Source: an uncultured Pseudomonadota bacterium (GTDB taxonomy: Bacteria; Pseudomonadota; Gammaproteobacteria; Burkholderiales; Eutrophovitaceae). Taken from it: a stretch of DNA of 12,075 nt. The stretch is taken from NCBI GenBank assembly GCA_937983055.1, contig CALJLA010000300.1, positions 1 to 12,075 on the forward strand. Reading direction: 5' to 3'. The notes beneath the pieces are model-generated. The model worked only from the letters and a program-made list of their open reading frames with translations. It made no database searches and was not told the origin of the DNA. The position numbers and the translations under genes were made by a program. Shown piece by piece: positions 1-7,800 of this stretch; the first letter of the stretch is position 1; every line of letters begins with the position of its first letter.

Positions 1-2408
1 GGGGCGGCTACGCCCGCCTTCATCAGCGGCACGCGGAAATCCTCCACCCGGAAAGTACCTGACACCCGGGTGGCCGGGCCGCGGCCCGGCCGCGCATCGA
101 GGGTGTCGGACATCAGTACCTGGTAGCTGCCCTTCTTCGCGCCCGGCGGAATCGTCCACGCCGACTCCGCGCTGTTGCGCCCATCCCAGCGCAGCGGCAA
201 CTCGAATCTTTCGTCGCTGCCGACGTGCCGGATCACCACTGTCTTCGGCAGACGGTCGACCGGCGCATACCCGAAACCCTTCGGCGTGTGCCGCCGGTAG
301 TAGTGCTTCATGCCGACGGTCTCGCCGGCACGCAGCAGCGATCGGTCGAACACCGTGGCGGCGATGAACGGCCCGTTCCAGCCGCCGCCGCGCAGGTTGA
401 AGCGCCAGCGCGAGATGCCCTCGTTCCAGTCCGAGAACACCAGCCCGACGTCGTCGCCGACGCGCGCCGACACCACCAGCTGGCGGTCCCACTGCGACAG
501 GCAGCCGGGCACGCGCTCGCGCTCCGGCAGGAGGTCGCCGACCGCGAGCCGGCCCTGGTCGTCGGTCTGCCCGCGGAAGTAAACCTTGCCCGCGCAATCC
601 TGCACCGCGACCTGCGCCTTCGCCAGCGGCGCGCCGGTGTCGAGCGCGGTCACCCACACCAGCGAGCCCTCGCGGCCCCACTTGAAATGCACGGCGATGT
701 TGGTCACCAGCGCGGCGGTCTGCACGTAGTACGGCTTCGCGCGTGCGCCGAGCAACGACTCGCCCAGCTTCGGGCTCGCCAGCTCCACCACGTAGAAACC
801 CGGCTTCTTCAGGGGAATGCCGACCACCTCGAAGGCGCGCGCGCCGTAAGGCTTGGGCACATGCATGCGGCGGGTGCGTTCCTGCGCTGAGAAGATCGAT
901 GCCGAGCCGACGCGGTACTCGGCGACGCTTTCCTGCGTCTTCTCGTCCCAGCGGTAGCGGTCTTCGCCGAATTCCTGCAGGCGACGCATCCAGCGGATCA
1001 TTGCCGCCACGTCGCCGTCGGCGACCCGCGAATAGCTGCCGGCCACCGGCTTGTCCGGCTGGCTGCGCGCGCCCTCGAGCTGGTTCTTCAGCCAGTTCAT
1101 CGCGATGTCGGCGCGGCTTTCGAGCTCCGCCTGGGCGCTGTCCTCGGCGCCGATCTTGAGCAGCCGCGACTCCACCAGCCCCTCGAGATTGCGCAGCGTC
1201 ACCGGCAGCAGGCCGTCGCCGTTCAGCTCGATGATGCCGAAGCGCGCCGGAAAGCGCGCAAGCGGCGGGTATTCGTCGGTGCGCACGGTGAGCGGAAAGC
1301 GGCGCTGGTTGGCGAGTGGCCGCCCGGCGTCGTCGGCGAGCTTTGCCGGCAATTCGAGCGCGAACTGGGCGCGCTCGGGGAACGGTCCTGCGAACACCAC
1401 CTGCTGCACGAAGTCGCCGCTTTCGCCGGGCTCGGGCAGCAGCGGCTCGAGCGGCTTGCCGGTCGCCGGCCGCAGCCGGATCTGCTGCGCTTCGGCGCGC
1501 GCGATCGGTGCCGAGAAGCCGAGCGTCATCGGCATGATCGGCAGGCACTGGGCGTCCTTGTTCACCCGGTCGCAGGAAAAACGCGCCTCGAACGGATCGC
1601 GCACCCGGTAAGCAAGCGCCTGATCCTGCGCGCTCGCCACGCCCGAAGCCGAGGCAATGCCCTGCCCCCACACGATGCGAAGCCGGGCGCCGTTCGGCAG
1701 CGGGCGCTGGCACTGCACCAGCGTCAGCGGCAATGTCGTTTCCGGCGCGGACAGCAGCTGCTCCAGGCCGAAGCCGGCACCCGGCTCGGCGCCGGCCACG
1801 GCCGCCAGCCGGCCCTGCTGCGCCCACTGCTGCATCAGGCTGCCGAGGAACTGACGGTTCGCCTCCAGCGCGGCGCGCCGGGTGTCGCCCTCGACCAGGT
1901 TCAGCGGCACGCGCTCGGCCACGCCCTGCACGTCGCAGTAGGCATGCGCGCGCACGCTGTCCGCATTCGCCGGCGCGTCCAGCGCCAGCAGGAAGATCTG
2001 CGCTTCGTCCACCGCGCTGCCCTCGTACGGCAGCGCGCGCAGCACCGACGGACCGCCGGTGGAGAATTCGTGGCGCACCGGCGCAACCGCTTCACCCTCC
2101 AGCGTCGCCAGCCCTTCGCGCAAGGTGAATGCGCAGCGCTCGCCGGCCGGCAGCTCGCGCTCGAAGTCGTACACCCAGTTGCGTGCATCGAGCCAGCGCC
2201 CGCTGCCCGCGACACCGCACTCGACCTCGAAGGGCGCCGGCAGCCGCGGGTCGCCCAGCGCCACCATCGGCGCCGAAAAGCGCGCCACCGCCTGGCGCAC
2301 TCCCTTGACCTCGCCAGCCGGCGAGAACGACTCCACTTCCGCGGCCGATGCCAGCGCCGCCGCCAGTGCCAGCATGCCGCCGGCGAGTCCCCGCCCGATT
2401 CGAACCAA
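1..2408 (-). CDS. Alpha-2-macroglobulin family protein (COG2373/YfhM-like), N-terminal part; C-terminus beyond window
   Basis: Bacterial alpha-2-macroglobulins are large exported proteins thought to act as broad protease traps or cell-envelope defence factors. The reading frame is open from the left edge to 2408, giving about 802 residues. These start with a basic n-region (MVRIGRG), an Ala/Leu-rich core and a likely signal peptidase site after ALASA, before AEVES. There is no lipobox cysteine, so this is probably periplasmic rather than a YfhM-type lipoprotein. Family signatures include a segment near residues 577-606 (GSLVWVTALDTG, then a VQDC), SDWNEGISRWRFNL near 659-672 and FDRSLLRAGE near 687-696, which match the macroglobulin-like N-terminal domains. 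Family members are usually about 1500-2000 residues, so roughly half is missing. The thioester region, if present, and any adjacent pbpC lie outside the window. TTG at 2406-2408 is chosen because GGAGG sits 5 bases upstream; a later ATG (2373-2375) would remove the charged n-region. The family call is sure, the start less so. Confidence 0.92.
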   Translation of the reverse strand, partial: MVRIGRGLAGGMLALAAALASAAEVESFSPAGEVKGVRQAVARFSAPMVALGDPRLPAPFEVECGVAGSGRWLDARNWVYDFERELPAGERCAFTLREGLATLEGEAVAPVRHEFSTGGPSVLRALPYEGSAVDEAQIFLLALDAPANADSVRAHAYCDVQGVAERVPLNLVEGDTRRAALEANRQFLGSLMQQWAQQGRLAAVAGAEPGAGFGLEQLLSAPETTLPLTLVQCQRPLPNGARLRIVWGQGIASASGVASAQDQALAYRVRDPFEARFSCDRVNKDAQCLPIMPMTLGFSAPIARAEAQQIRLRPATGKPLEPLLPEPGESGDFVQQVVFAGPFPERAQFALELPAKLADDAGRPLANQRRFPLTVRTDEYPPLARFPARFGIIELNGDGLLPVTLRNLEGLVESRLLKIGAEDSAQAELESRADIAMNWLKNQLEGARSQPDKPVAGSYSRVADGDVAAMIRWMRRLQEFGEDRYRWDEKTQESVAEYRVGSASIFSAQERTRRMHVPKPYGARAFEVVGIPLKKPGFYVVELASPKLGESLLGARAKPYYVQTAALVTNIAVHFKWGREGSLVWVTALDTGAPLAKAQVAVQDCAGKVYFRGQTDDQGRLAVGDLLPERERVPGCLSQWDRQLVVSARVGDDVGLVFSDWNEGISRWRFNLRGGGWNGPFIAATVFDRSLLRAGETVGMKHYYRRHTPKGFGYAPVDRLPKTVVIRHVGSDERFELPLRWDGRNSAESAWTIPPGAKKGSYQVLMSDTLDARPGRGPATRVSGTFRVEDFRVPLMKAGVAA

Positions 2409-2418
2409 AACCACCTCC
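2406..2418 (-). promoter_or_regulatory. Ribosome binding site and TTG start of the alpha-2-macroglobulin gene
   Basis: On the minus strand GGAGG (2414-2418) is followed by five bases and TTG (2406-2408). This start gives a complete signal peptide with a basic n-region. A GTG overlapping the end of the GGAGG is too close to use, and the in-frame ATG at 2373-2375 has only a distant purine-rich stretch upstream. Confidence 0.6.
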
Positions 2419-2462
2419 GCCGCCACCGCGCCCGGCTGATGCAAGGCGCGGGCCCGGGCCCT

Positions 2463-2531
2463 CGTTACGGATTTTCCTTACGCCGACCTAGGGGATGCCC
2501 CGATTCCCCGGCCCCGCCGCCGCCCGTAAGG
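2463..2531. promoter_or_regulatory. Cluster of CGTAAGG-like heptamers upstream of the alpha-2-macroglobulin gene
   Basis: On the minus strand CGTAAGG (2476-2482) and CGTAACG (2463-2469) form a direct repeat with 13-base spacing. A third copy, CGTAAGG, lies in the opposite orientation at 2525-2531. Between them is a GGGG/CCCC-rich stretch with small inverted repeats (about 2490-2510). The position, 55-125 bases upstream of the probable start, suits an operator or activator site, but no regulator can be named and no clear -10/-35 pair was found. Confidence 0.25.
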
Positions 2532-2684
2532 TTCGCCCACCGGCGCGACTGGCTGACTGCGGGCGCAATGATGTCACAGGAACTCGCCACGCAGGTGCAC
2601 CGGAAGCGTCGCCGATCGACGACGCCCGGCGGACCGCACCCCGCCCCGCGGAAACAGGCATCGGGCGGCGCCAGTCAAGATCAC

Positions 2685-2752
2685 GCTTTCGCTTCTGACA
2701 TCCCTCCCTTAGTGTCAGAGCACAAGGGCCGCCCTCGGGCGGCCCTTTTTTT
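2685..2752 (+). ncRNA. Candidate small RNA: two-hairpin transcript 3' end with a CU-rich loop and a terminator
   Basis: A rho-independent terminator in plus orientation (2724-2752) lies where no plus-strand protein gene is evident upstream. Just before it is a second hairpin. GCT-T-CTGACA (2691-2700) pairs with TGTCAGAGC (2713-2721) to make a 9-bp stem with one bulged T, and the 12-base loop reads TCCCTCCCTTAG. The pyrimidine-rich loop is complementary to Shine-Dalgarno sequences, a feature of several known trans-acting small RNAs with CCUCC loops. Only the 3' end is defined; no convincing promoter was found, so the true 5' end may lie further upstream. This is an inference from structure and context. 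The alternative is a terminator left from a lost gene. Confidence 0.4.
2724..2752 (+). terminator. Strong rho-independent terminator, plus orientation, no obvious plus-strand gene upstream
   Basis: AAGGGCCGCC (2724-2733), loop CTCG, then GGCGGCCCTT (2738-2747) gives a perfect 10-bp GC-rich stem running into seven consecutive T residues (2746-2752). Read on the minus strand the hairpin is followed only by TTGTGC, so it is a poor terminator for the adhesin-E-like gene that ends at 2906. Confidence 0.85.
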
Positions 2753-2867
2753 GATCAGCAGGCATTGGCCGGCGCGCCCTTTCTCTTCGACTGAGATCCG
2801 GCGTCTGCCCGCCGGACCTGGCCGCGCGAACCTGGGCGCCCCGAGGCGATCGCGGAACCTGCAGCAG

Positions 2868-2904
2868 CTATAAAGTATAGGCCTGACCCCAATCTGCAAT
2901 CTGC
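2868..2904. repeat. Repeat-like stretch: short palindrome, GGGGTCAGG-type segment and tandem heptamer
   Basis: CTATAAAGTATAG (2868-2880) is an inverted repeat with 5-bp arms. It is followed by GCCTGACCCC (2881-2890) and by two tandem copies of AATCTGC (2891-2904), ending one base before the last coding base of the adhesin-E-like gene. It is AT-rich compared with its surroundings. From memory, segments reading GGGGTCAGG followed by an AT-rich palindrome recur as dispersed repeats in proteobacterial genomes, sometimes near REP-associated Y1 transposases. No transposase is present here, so the assignment is tentative. Confidence 0.35.
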
Positions 2905-2905
2905 G

Positions 2906-3307
2906 CTAGCTGCGCCTGAAGCGCGCGCAGACGGTGTCGAGCGTGGTCTCGGCGTGGGAGTTGGGCTTGACCTGTTCCCACATGCGCTGGGGCATGCGGC
3001 CGGAAGTCCACACCACCTGGCCGTTGTCGTCGAGCATGTCGATCTGCACCACGCGGTTCACCCGCAGGCGGCAGTCGAGTTCGACGATGCCGACGGTCTG
3101 GCGAAACGCCGCGGGTTTGCCACCGAAGTTCTCCGTCAGGGTGTGGTGGTAGACGCCGCGCTTGCGCACGGTCAGCGTGTCCTTGACCACCTCGACCGAA
3201 TCCATGTCGACATAGAACTTCGCCTCGGGATCGGCGCCGACTTCGACCCAGTCTTCCGCCTGCGCCCCGAGCGCTGCGCACAGCGCGACTGCCAGCATCA
3301 ACCTCAC
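2906..3307 (-). CDS. Surface-adhesin protein E-like small secreted protein
   Basis: This predicted exported protein of 133 residues has a signal peptide (MRLMLAVALCAALGAQA, cleavage before EDW) and a compact beta-rich body. The pattern W-V-x-V near the mature N-terminus, FYVDMDSVEV, a VELDCRLRV segment with Cys79, and a C-terminal W-x-x-V-x-P-N-S followed by TVC with Cys127 matches the adhesin-E family, named for Haemophilus protein E. The two cysteines probably form a disulfide. In environmental proteobacteria these proteins have no established role, so host adhesion should not be assumed. GTG at 3305-3307 is preferred because GGAGG (3312-3316) lies four bases upstream and the signal peptide then starts correctly; a longer frame from a GTG at 3329-3331 lacks a ribosome site. 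It is probably monocistronic, divergent from the M24 gene. Confidence 0.75.
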   Translation of the reverse strand: MRLMLAVALCAALGAQAEDWVEVGADPEAKFYVDMDSVEVVKDTLTVRKRGVYHHTLTENFGGKPAAFRQTVGIVELDCRLRVNRVVQIDMLDDNGQVVWTSGRMPQRMWEQVKPNSHAETTLDTVCARFRRS

Positions 3308-3588
3308 GTTGCCTCCGGAAATGCGATTCACCGCGAGCCACGATACCGGAAAGGCCCGCGCGCCGCATCTTCACGGCGGCACCGCCGTCGCTGCGCGCGA
3401 GGTCCGCGCACCTCGAGCCGCCGGTGCCGCTCGTGCCGCAATGATTCGCTTCCAAATGGTCGCCATGCCGCGCGCAGTCGCCGTGATGCGCGGATCCCTT
3501 GAACCGCCGGCGCGAACGGGGGCATCATCGGCGGGTCGGCGCGCGCCCGCGTGCGTCGGTCACGTCGAATCACCGCCAGGAGCTGCCG
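3308..3588. other. Divergent intergenic region between the adhesin-E-like and M24 genes
   Basis: These 281 bases lie between two divergent genes and must carry the promoters for both. A weak plus-strand promoter candidate is annotated separately. No clear minus-strand -10/-35 pair, hairpin, RNA gene or repeat was seen. Open frames crossing it are extensions or shadows of the flanking genes. Confidence 0.6.
3499..3528 (+). promoter_or_regulatory. Possible sigma-70-type promoter for the M24 gene
   Basis: TTGAAC (3499-3504) and CATCAT (3523-3528) are separated by 18 bases; each hexamer matches the consensus at four of six positions. The predicted start of transcription would be about 55 bases upstream of the ATG at 3589, which suits the context, but the match is weak. 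Confidence 0.3.
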
Positions 3589-4803
3589 ATGAACGATCCC
3601 GCCCCCGCGCCTCAACTCTATGCCCCGGTCACCTACGAGCTTCCGTTCCCGCGCTCGGAATACGAGACGCGGCTCAAACGGGTGCGCGCAGAGATGGACC
3701 AGGCAGGCACCGATGCGACCATCGTCACAATTCCGCGCGATTTCTCCTGGCTGACCGGCACGCGGGTGGACTATTACTGCGCCGAGAGCCCGCAGTGGAT
3801 CATCGTCTGGGCGGGCGAACCGGTGGGCGTGGTGCGTCACCTCGAGGCACTCACCCACCGCTGCTGCTCCTATCTCGAGCGCTGGGTCGAGTTTCCCGAC
3901 GAAGGGCCGTTCAATCCCTTCGACCCGGTGCTCTACACCGCGCGCGCGCTGGAAGACCTGGGGCTCGCCGGCAAGCGCATCGGCATCAATCTGCGCGTCA
4001 CGCCGGTAGAGGAGTACGCGCGCTTTCAGGAGCTGCTGCCGCGCGCGCGCCTGGTCGATTTTCGCGTGGAAAGGATCCGCGTGCGACGCTCCCCCGCCGA
4101 AATCGAGTGCATCCGGCAGGCAAACCAGGTCAACCGCAGCGCGCTCGCCGCCACCATCGAGGCGATGGACATCGGCTGGAGCGAGTGGGACCTGATCCAG
4201 CATCTGGCGCATGGCCACGCCGAGCAGCTGAAGGACGAGTACTTCTACTCCGCGATGGGCGGCACGGTGTGCCAGGTCGGCAGCCACATGCTGCACATGC
4301 ATGCGCTGCGCACGCCCGCCGAGCGCCGCGCCAAGCGGGTCGCGCCGGGCGACGGCATATGGATCGAGCCGGGCGTGTTCGTGAAGGACTATGTCGGCTG
4401 CATGATCCGCACCGCCTGGTTCCGCGAGCCGCCGGCCATCGTGCGCGAAGCATTGGACGCTACCGGCGAGGCCTTCGAGCGCCTCACGCGCGCAATCAAG
4501 CCGGGACGCACCTCGGGCGAGGTGGACGCCGCGGCGCGCCGGTATCTCACCGACCGCGGCTTCGACATGCAGCATCGCTCCGGCTACATGGCCAACGAAA
4601 AATGGATGGACGGGGGCATCCTGTCGTTGACCCCGGGCAATCCGCTGGTGCTGCAGCCGGGGCATGTCTTCCACACGCCGATCCACGTGTTTCTGCCGGG
4701 CATCGGCTATGTCGGCTCCAGCGAGCAGGTGCTGGTCACCGAGAACGGCTGCGAGGTGCTGGGCGACCCGGCGGTGTGCCCGCGCCGGCTCTATGTGAAA
4801 TAG
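3589..4803 (+). CDS. M24 (creatinase/prolidase-fold) family protein with altered metal-site residues
   Basis: This 404-residue protein has the two-part layout of creatinase, prolidase and ectoine-hydrolase-like enzymes: an N-terminal creatinase-type domain (about 20-160, with SEYETRLKRVRAEM and FSWLTGT) and a C-terminal pita-bread domain (about 165-395, from RRSPAEIECIRQA). ATG at 3589 has AGGAG (3578-3582) six bases upstream, so longer frames are rejected. By eye, canonical metal ligands are largely replaced: the first Asp by Glu260 (IWIEPG), the second by Cys271 (YVGCMIRT), the first Glu by Pro364 (FHTPIH) and the second by Ser378 (SSEQVLVTE). A histidine is kept at His329 (QHRSGY). That resembles metal-independent creatinase more than a metallo-aminopeptidase, so 'metallopeptidase' may be wrong and the substrate is unknown. 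It is convergent with, and directly abuts, the transglutaminase-DUF2126 gene. Confidence 0.88.
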   Translation: MNDPAPAPQLYAPVTYELPFPRSEYETRLKRVRAEMDQAGTDATIVTIPRDFSWLTGTRVDYYCAESPQWIIVWAGEPVGVVRHLEALTHRCCSYLERWVEFPDEGPFNPFDPVLYTARALEDLGLAGKRIGINLRVTPVEEYARFQELLPRARLVDFRVERIRVRRSPAEIECIRQANQVNRSALAATIEAMDIGWSEWDLIQHLAHGHAEQLKDEYFYSAMGGTVCQVGSHMLHMHALRTPAERRAKRVAPGDGIWIEPGVFVKDYVGCMIRTAWFREPPAIVREALDATGEAFERLTRAIKPGRTSGEVDAAARRYLTDRGFDMQHRSGYMANEKWMDGGILSLTPGNPLVLQPGHVFHTPIHVFLPGIGYVGSSEQVLVTENGCEVLGDPAVCPRRLYVK

Positions 4804-7800
4804 CTACTGCTGCTGGGACTGCGACTGCACCTGGACCTGCGCGAACGGCACGCTGTAATCCGGCGCGCGGCGCAGATCCAGCGTCAGCGGGTACTGGCGC
4901 GAACCCTGCTCCGGCCGCACGCTCATCGGGCCGGGCGTGTGGCCGTGGTGCATGAAACGCGCGACGCGGCGCGCCTCTGCCTCGAAGCCGTTGACCGGCA
5001 GCGAGTTGTAGCTGCGCCCGCCGGGATGCGCGACGTGATAGGTGCAGCCGCCGAGCGAGCGGCCTGAGCGAAGGTCGACCACGTCGAACACCAGCGGCGT
5101 GTGCACGTCGATGGTGGGGTGCAGCGAGGACGGCGGCTTCCAGGCCTTGAAGCGCACACCGGCGACGAACTCGCCATGGCGGCCGGTGGCCGCAAGCGGC
5201 AGCGCGCGGCCGTTGCAGGTGACGGCATGGCGGGCATCGATCAGCCGGCTCACTTTCATCTGCAGGCGCTCGACCGAGGAATCCACCGCGCGGCTGGCGC
5301 CCGAGCCGCTCGCCTCCTCGCCCAGCACTTTCCACGGCTCCAGCGCCTGGCGCAGTTCGAGCTCGATGCCCTCGACCTGAACCGTGCCGAAGCGCGGAAA
5401 GCGAAACTCGAAAAACGGCGCGAACCAGTCGAACTGCAGCGGATAGCCGGCCTCGTTCAGGTCGCGGATCACATCGGCGAAATCTTCGGCGACGAAGTGC
5501 GGCAGCATGAAGCGGTCGTGCAGGCTGGTGCCCCACGCGATCAGCGGCCGGCGATACGGCGTCTGCCAGAAGCGCGCGATCAGCGCGCGCAGCAGCAGCA
5601 TCTGCAGCGCCGACATTTGCCAGTGCGGCGGCATCTCGAAGGCGCGGAATTCGAGCAGGCCGAGCCGGCCGGTCGGCCCGTCGGGCGAGTACAGCTTGTC
5701 GATGGAAAACTCGGCCCGATGGGTGTTGCCGGTCAGGTCGGTGAGCAGATGGCGCAGCAGCCGGTCGACCAGCCACGGCTGCGGCGATTCCTCGCCGCTT
5801 TTGGCCAGCCGGTCCATTTCCTGGAACGCGATTTCCAGCTCGTAAAGATTGTCGTCGCGCGCCTCGTCCACCCGCGGCGCCTGGCTGGTGGGCCCGATGA
5901 ACAGGCCCGAGAACAGGTACGACAGCGACGGATGGGTCTGCCAGTAGGCGATCAGGCTGCGCAGCAGATCGGGCCGGCGCAGCAGCGGGCTGTCGGCCGG
6001 CGTCGGCCCGCCGATGGTGGCGTGGTTGCCGCCGCCGGTGCCGGTGTGGCGCCCGTCCATCATGAACTTCTCGGTGGTGAGCCGCGCCTGCCGCGCTTCT
6101 TCGTAAAGCGTCTGGAGGTTCGCGGTGAGCTCGCGCCAGGCGTTCGCCGGATGCACGTTGACCTCGATCACGCCGGGATCGGGCGTGATGTACAGCCGCC
6201 GCAGCCGCACGTCCGCCGGCGGCGGATAGCCCTCGAATACCACGGGCAGGCCGAGCTGCGCCGCGGCGGCTTCGATGACGGCGATCAGTTCCAGCCAGTC
6301 TTCAAGCGCCATCAACGGCGGCAGGAACAGATGCAGCCGGCCGTTTCTCGGCTCGATGCACAGCGCGGTGCGCACCACTTCGCGCACGCCCTCGCGCGCC
6401 GGGGCCGCACGGCGCGCCTTCACCGCCACCGCGCCGGCAGGCTCGCCCAGCGCCTCGACCACGTCGAAGGGGTCGCGCTCGAACTGCGGCTCCTCCGCCT
6501 CGGGCACCGATTGCGGCAGCGAATCGAGCGGCAGCCGGTAGCCCATCGGCGAATCGCCGGGAATCAGGTACAGATGCTCGCGCTTCAACGGCCAGCGGCT
6601 GGAGCGCCAGGGCTCGTCGGCGGCGCGCCGCGGCCGCGCCTGCGGGCGCAGCGGCAGCACGTAACCGGCCGGCTCGCCGAGATCGCGCGCCATCATGCGC
6701 GCGAGCCGGCGGCGGTCGTCGGAATCGGCGAGCTTCATGTCGAGCGGATCGACGTCCACTGGCAGCCGCTGCTCGAGGTCGGCAGCGCGATAGACATCCT
6801 CGAAGGCCGGGATCACATAGTCGCCGTGCAGCCCCAGCCGCTCGCAGATCGCCCCGGCCAGTCGCTGCGCCTCGCGCGGCCCGTGCCCGTGATCGCGCGT
6901 TTCGTCGGCGAGCAGCGCAGGGTTCTTCCAGACCGGCGCGCCGTCGCCGCGCCAGAAGCAGCCCAGCGCCCAGCGCGGCAGCGGCTCGCCCGGATACCAC
7001 TTGCCCTGCCCGTAGTGCAGCACCCCGCCCGGCGCGAAATGCCCGGCCAGCCGCAGCAGCAGGTCGCCTGCAAGCTTGCGCTTGCGCTCGCCCAGCGCGG
7101 TGAAGTTCCACTCCAGCCCGTCCATGTCGTCGATGGAGATGAAGGTCGGCTCGCCGCCCATGGTGAGCCGCACGTCCCAGGCTTTCAGACGCTGCTCGAC
7201 CGTTTCGCCGAGCCGGTCGATCTCCGCCCACTGCGCCGGGGTGTAGGGCTTGGTGACGCGCGGATCCTCATGGATGCGCGTCACCTTCATCTCGAAGGAA
7301 AACTCGCTGTTGCAGATGTCGGTGAATCCGTGCACCGGCGCCGCGGTGGACGGACTCTCGGTGCACGCCAGCGGGATATGGCCTTCGCCCGCCAGCAGCC
7401 CGGAGGTCGGATCGAGCCCGACCCAGCCGGCCCCCGGCACGAAGGCCTCGGCCCAGGCGTGCAGGTCGGTAAAGTCCGCCGCCGGGCCGGTCGGCCCTTC
7501 GATCGGGCGCTGGTCGGGTGTGAGCTGGATCAGGTAACCGGACACGAAGCGGGCCGCGATGCCGAGGTCGCGCAGCAGCTGCACCAGCAGCCAGGACGAG
7601 TCGCGGCAGGACCCGATCGCCAGCTCCAGCGTCTGCTCCGGCGTCTGCACGCCGGGGTCCATGCGCACGTTGTAGTTGACGTCCTCGCGCAGGCGCCGGT
7701 TGAGGTTGACCAGCAGGTCGACGATGGCCAGCGGGCTGCCCAGATACTCCTGGCGGAAGCGCGCCAGCCAGTCGCGGCGGCGCTCGCCCGGCGCCTCCGC

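Noticed and set aside
2440..2752. Known structural RNAs (tRNA, SRP RNA, RNase P RNA, tmRNA, 6S RNA) in the gap with the orphan terminator
   Set aside because: None of the diagnostic conserved segments or folds of these RNAs was seen; only two hairpins at the 3' end are clear.
225..2873. Several plus-strand open frames opposite the alpha-2-macroglobulin gene and into the gap after it
   Set aside because: The minus-strand frame shows a signal peptide and family motifs; the plus-strand translations are Arg/Pro/Ala-rich shadows.
2681..2899. Small minus-strand open frame (72 codons) across the terminator region
   Set aside because: It is coded through the hairpin and the repeat-like segment, has no ribosome site at its start and shows no recognisable protein feature.
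3328..4686. Minus-strand open frame of about 450 codons opposite the M24 gene
   Set aside because: The translation is low-complexity Ala/Arg/His/Gly without family features; the plus strand has a well-conserved M24-fold protein with a good ribosome site.
3309..4955. Plus-strand open frame of 548 codons overlapping the M24 gene in another frame
   Set aside because: The translation is Arg/Ala/Gly-rich with no domain, and the overlapping M24 frame explains the conservation. It also crosses the convergent gene end.
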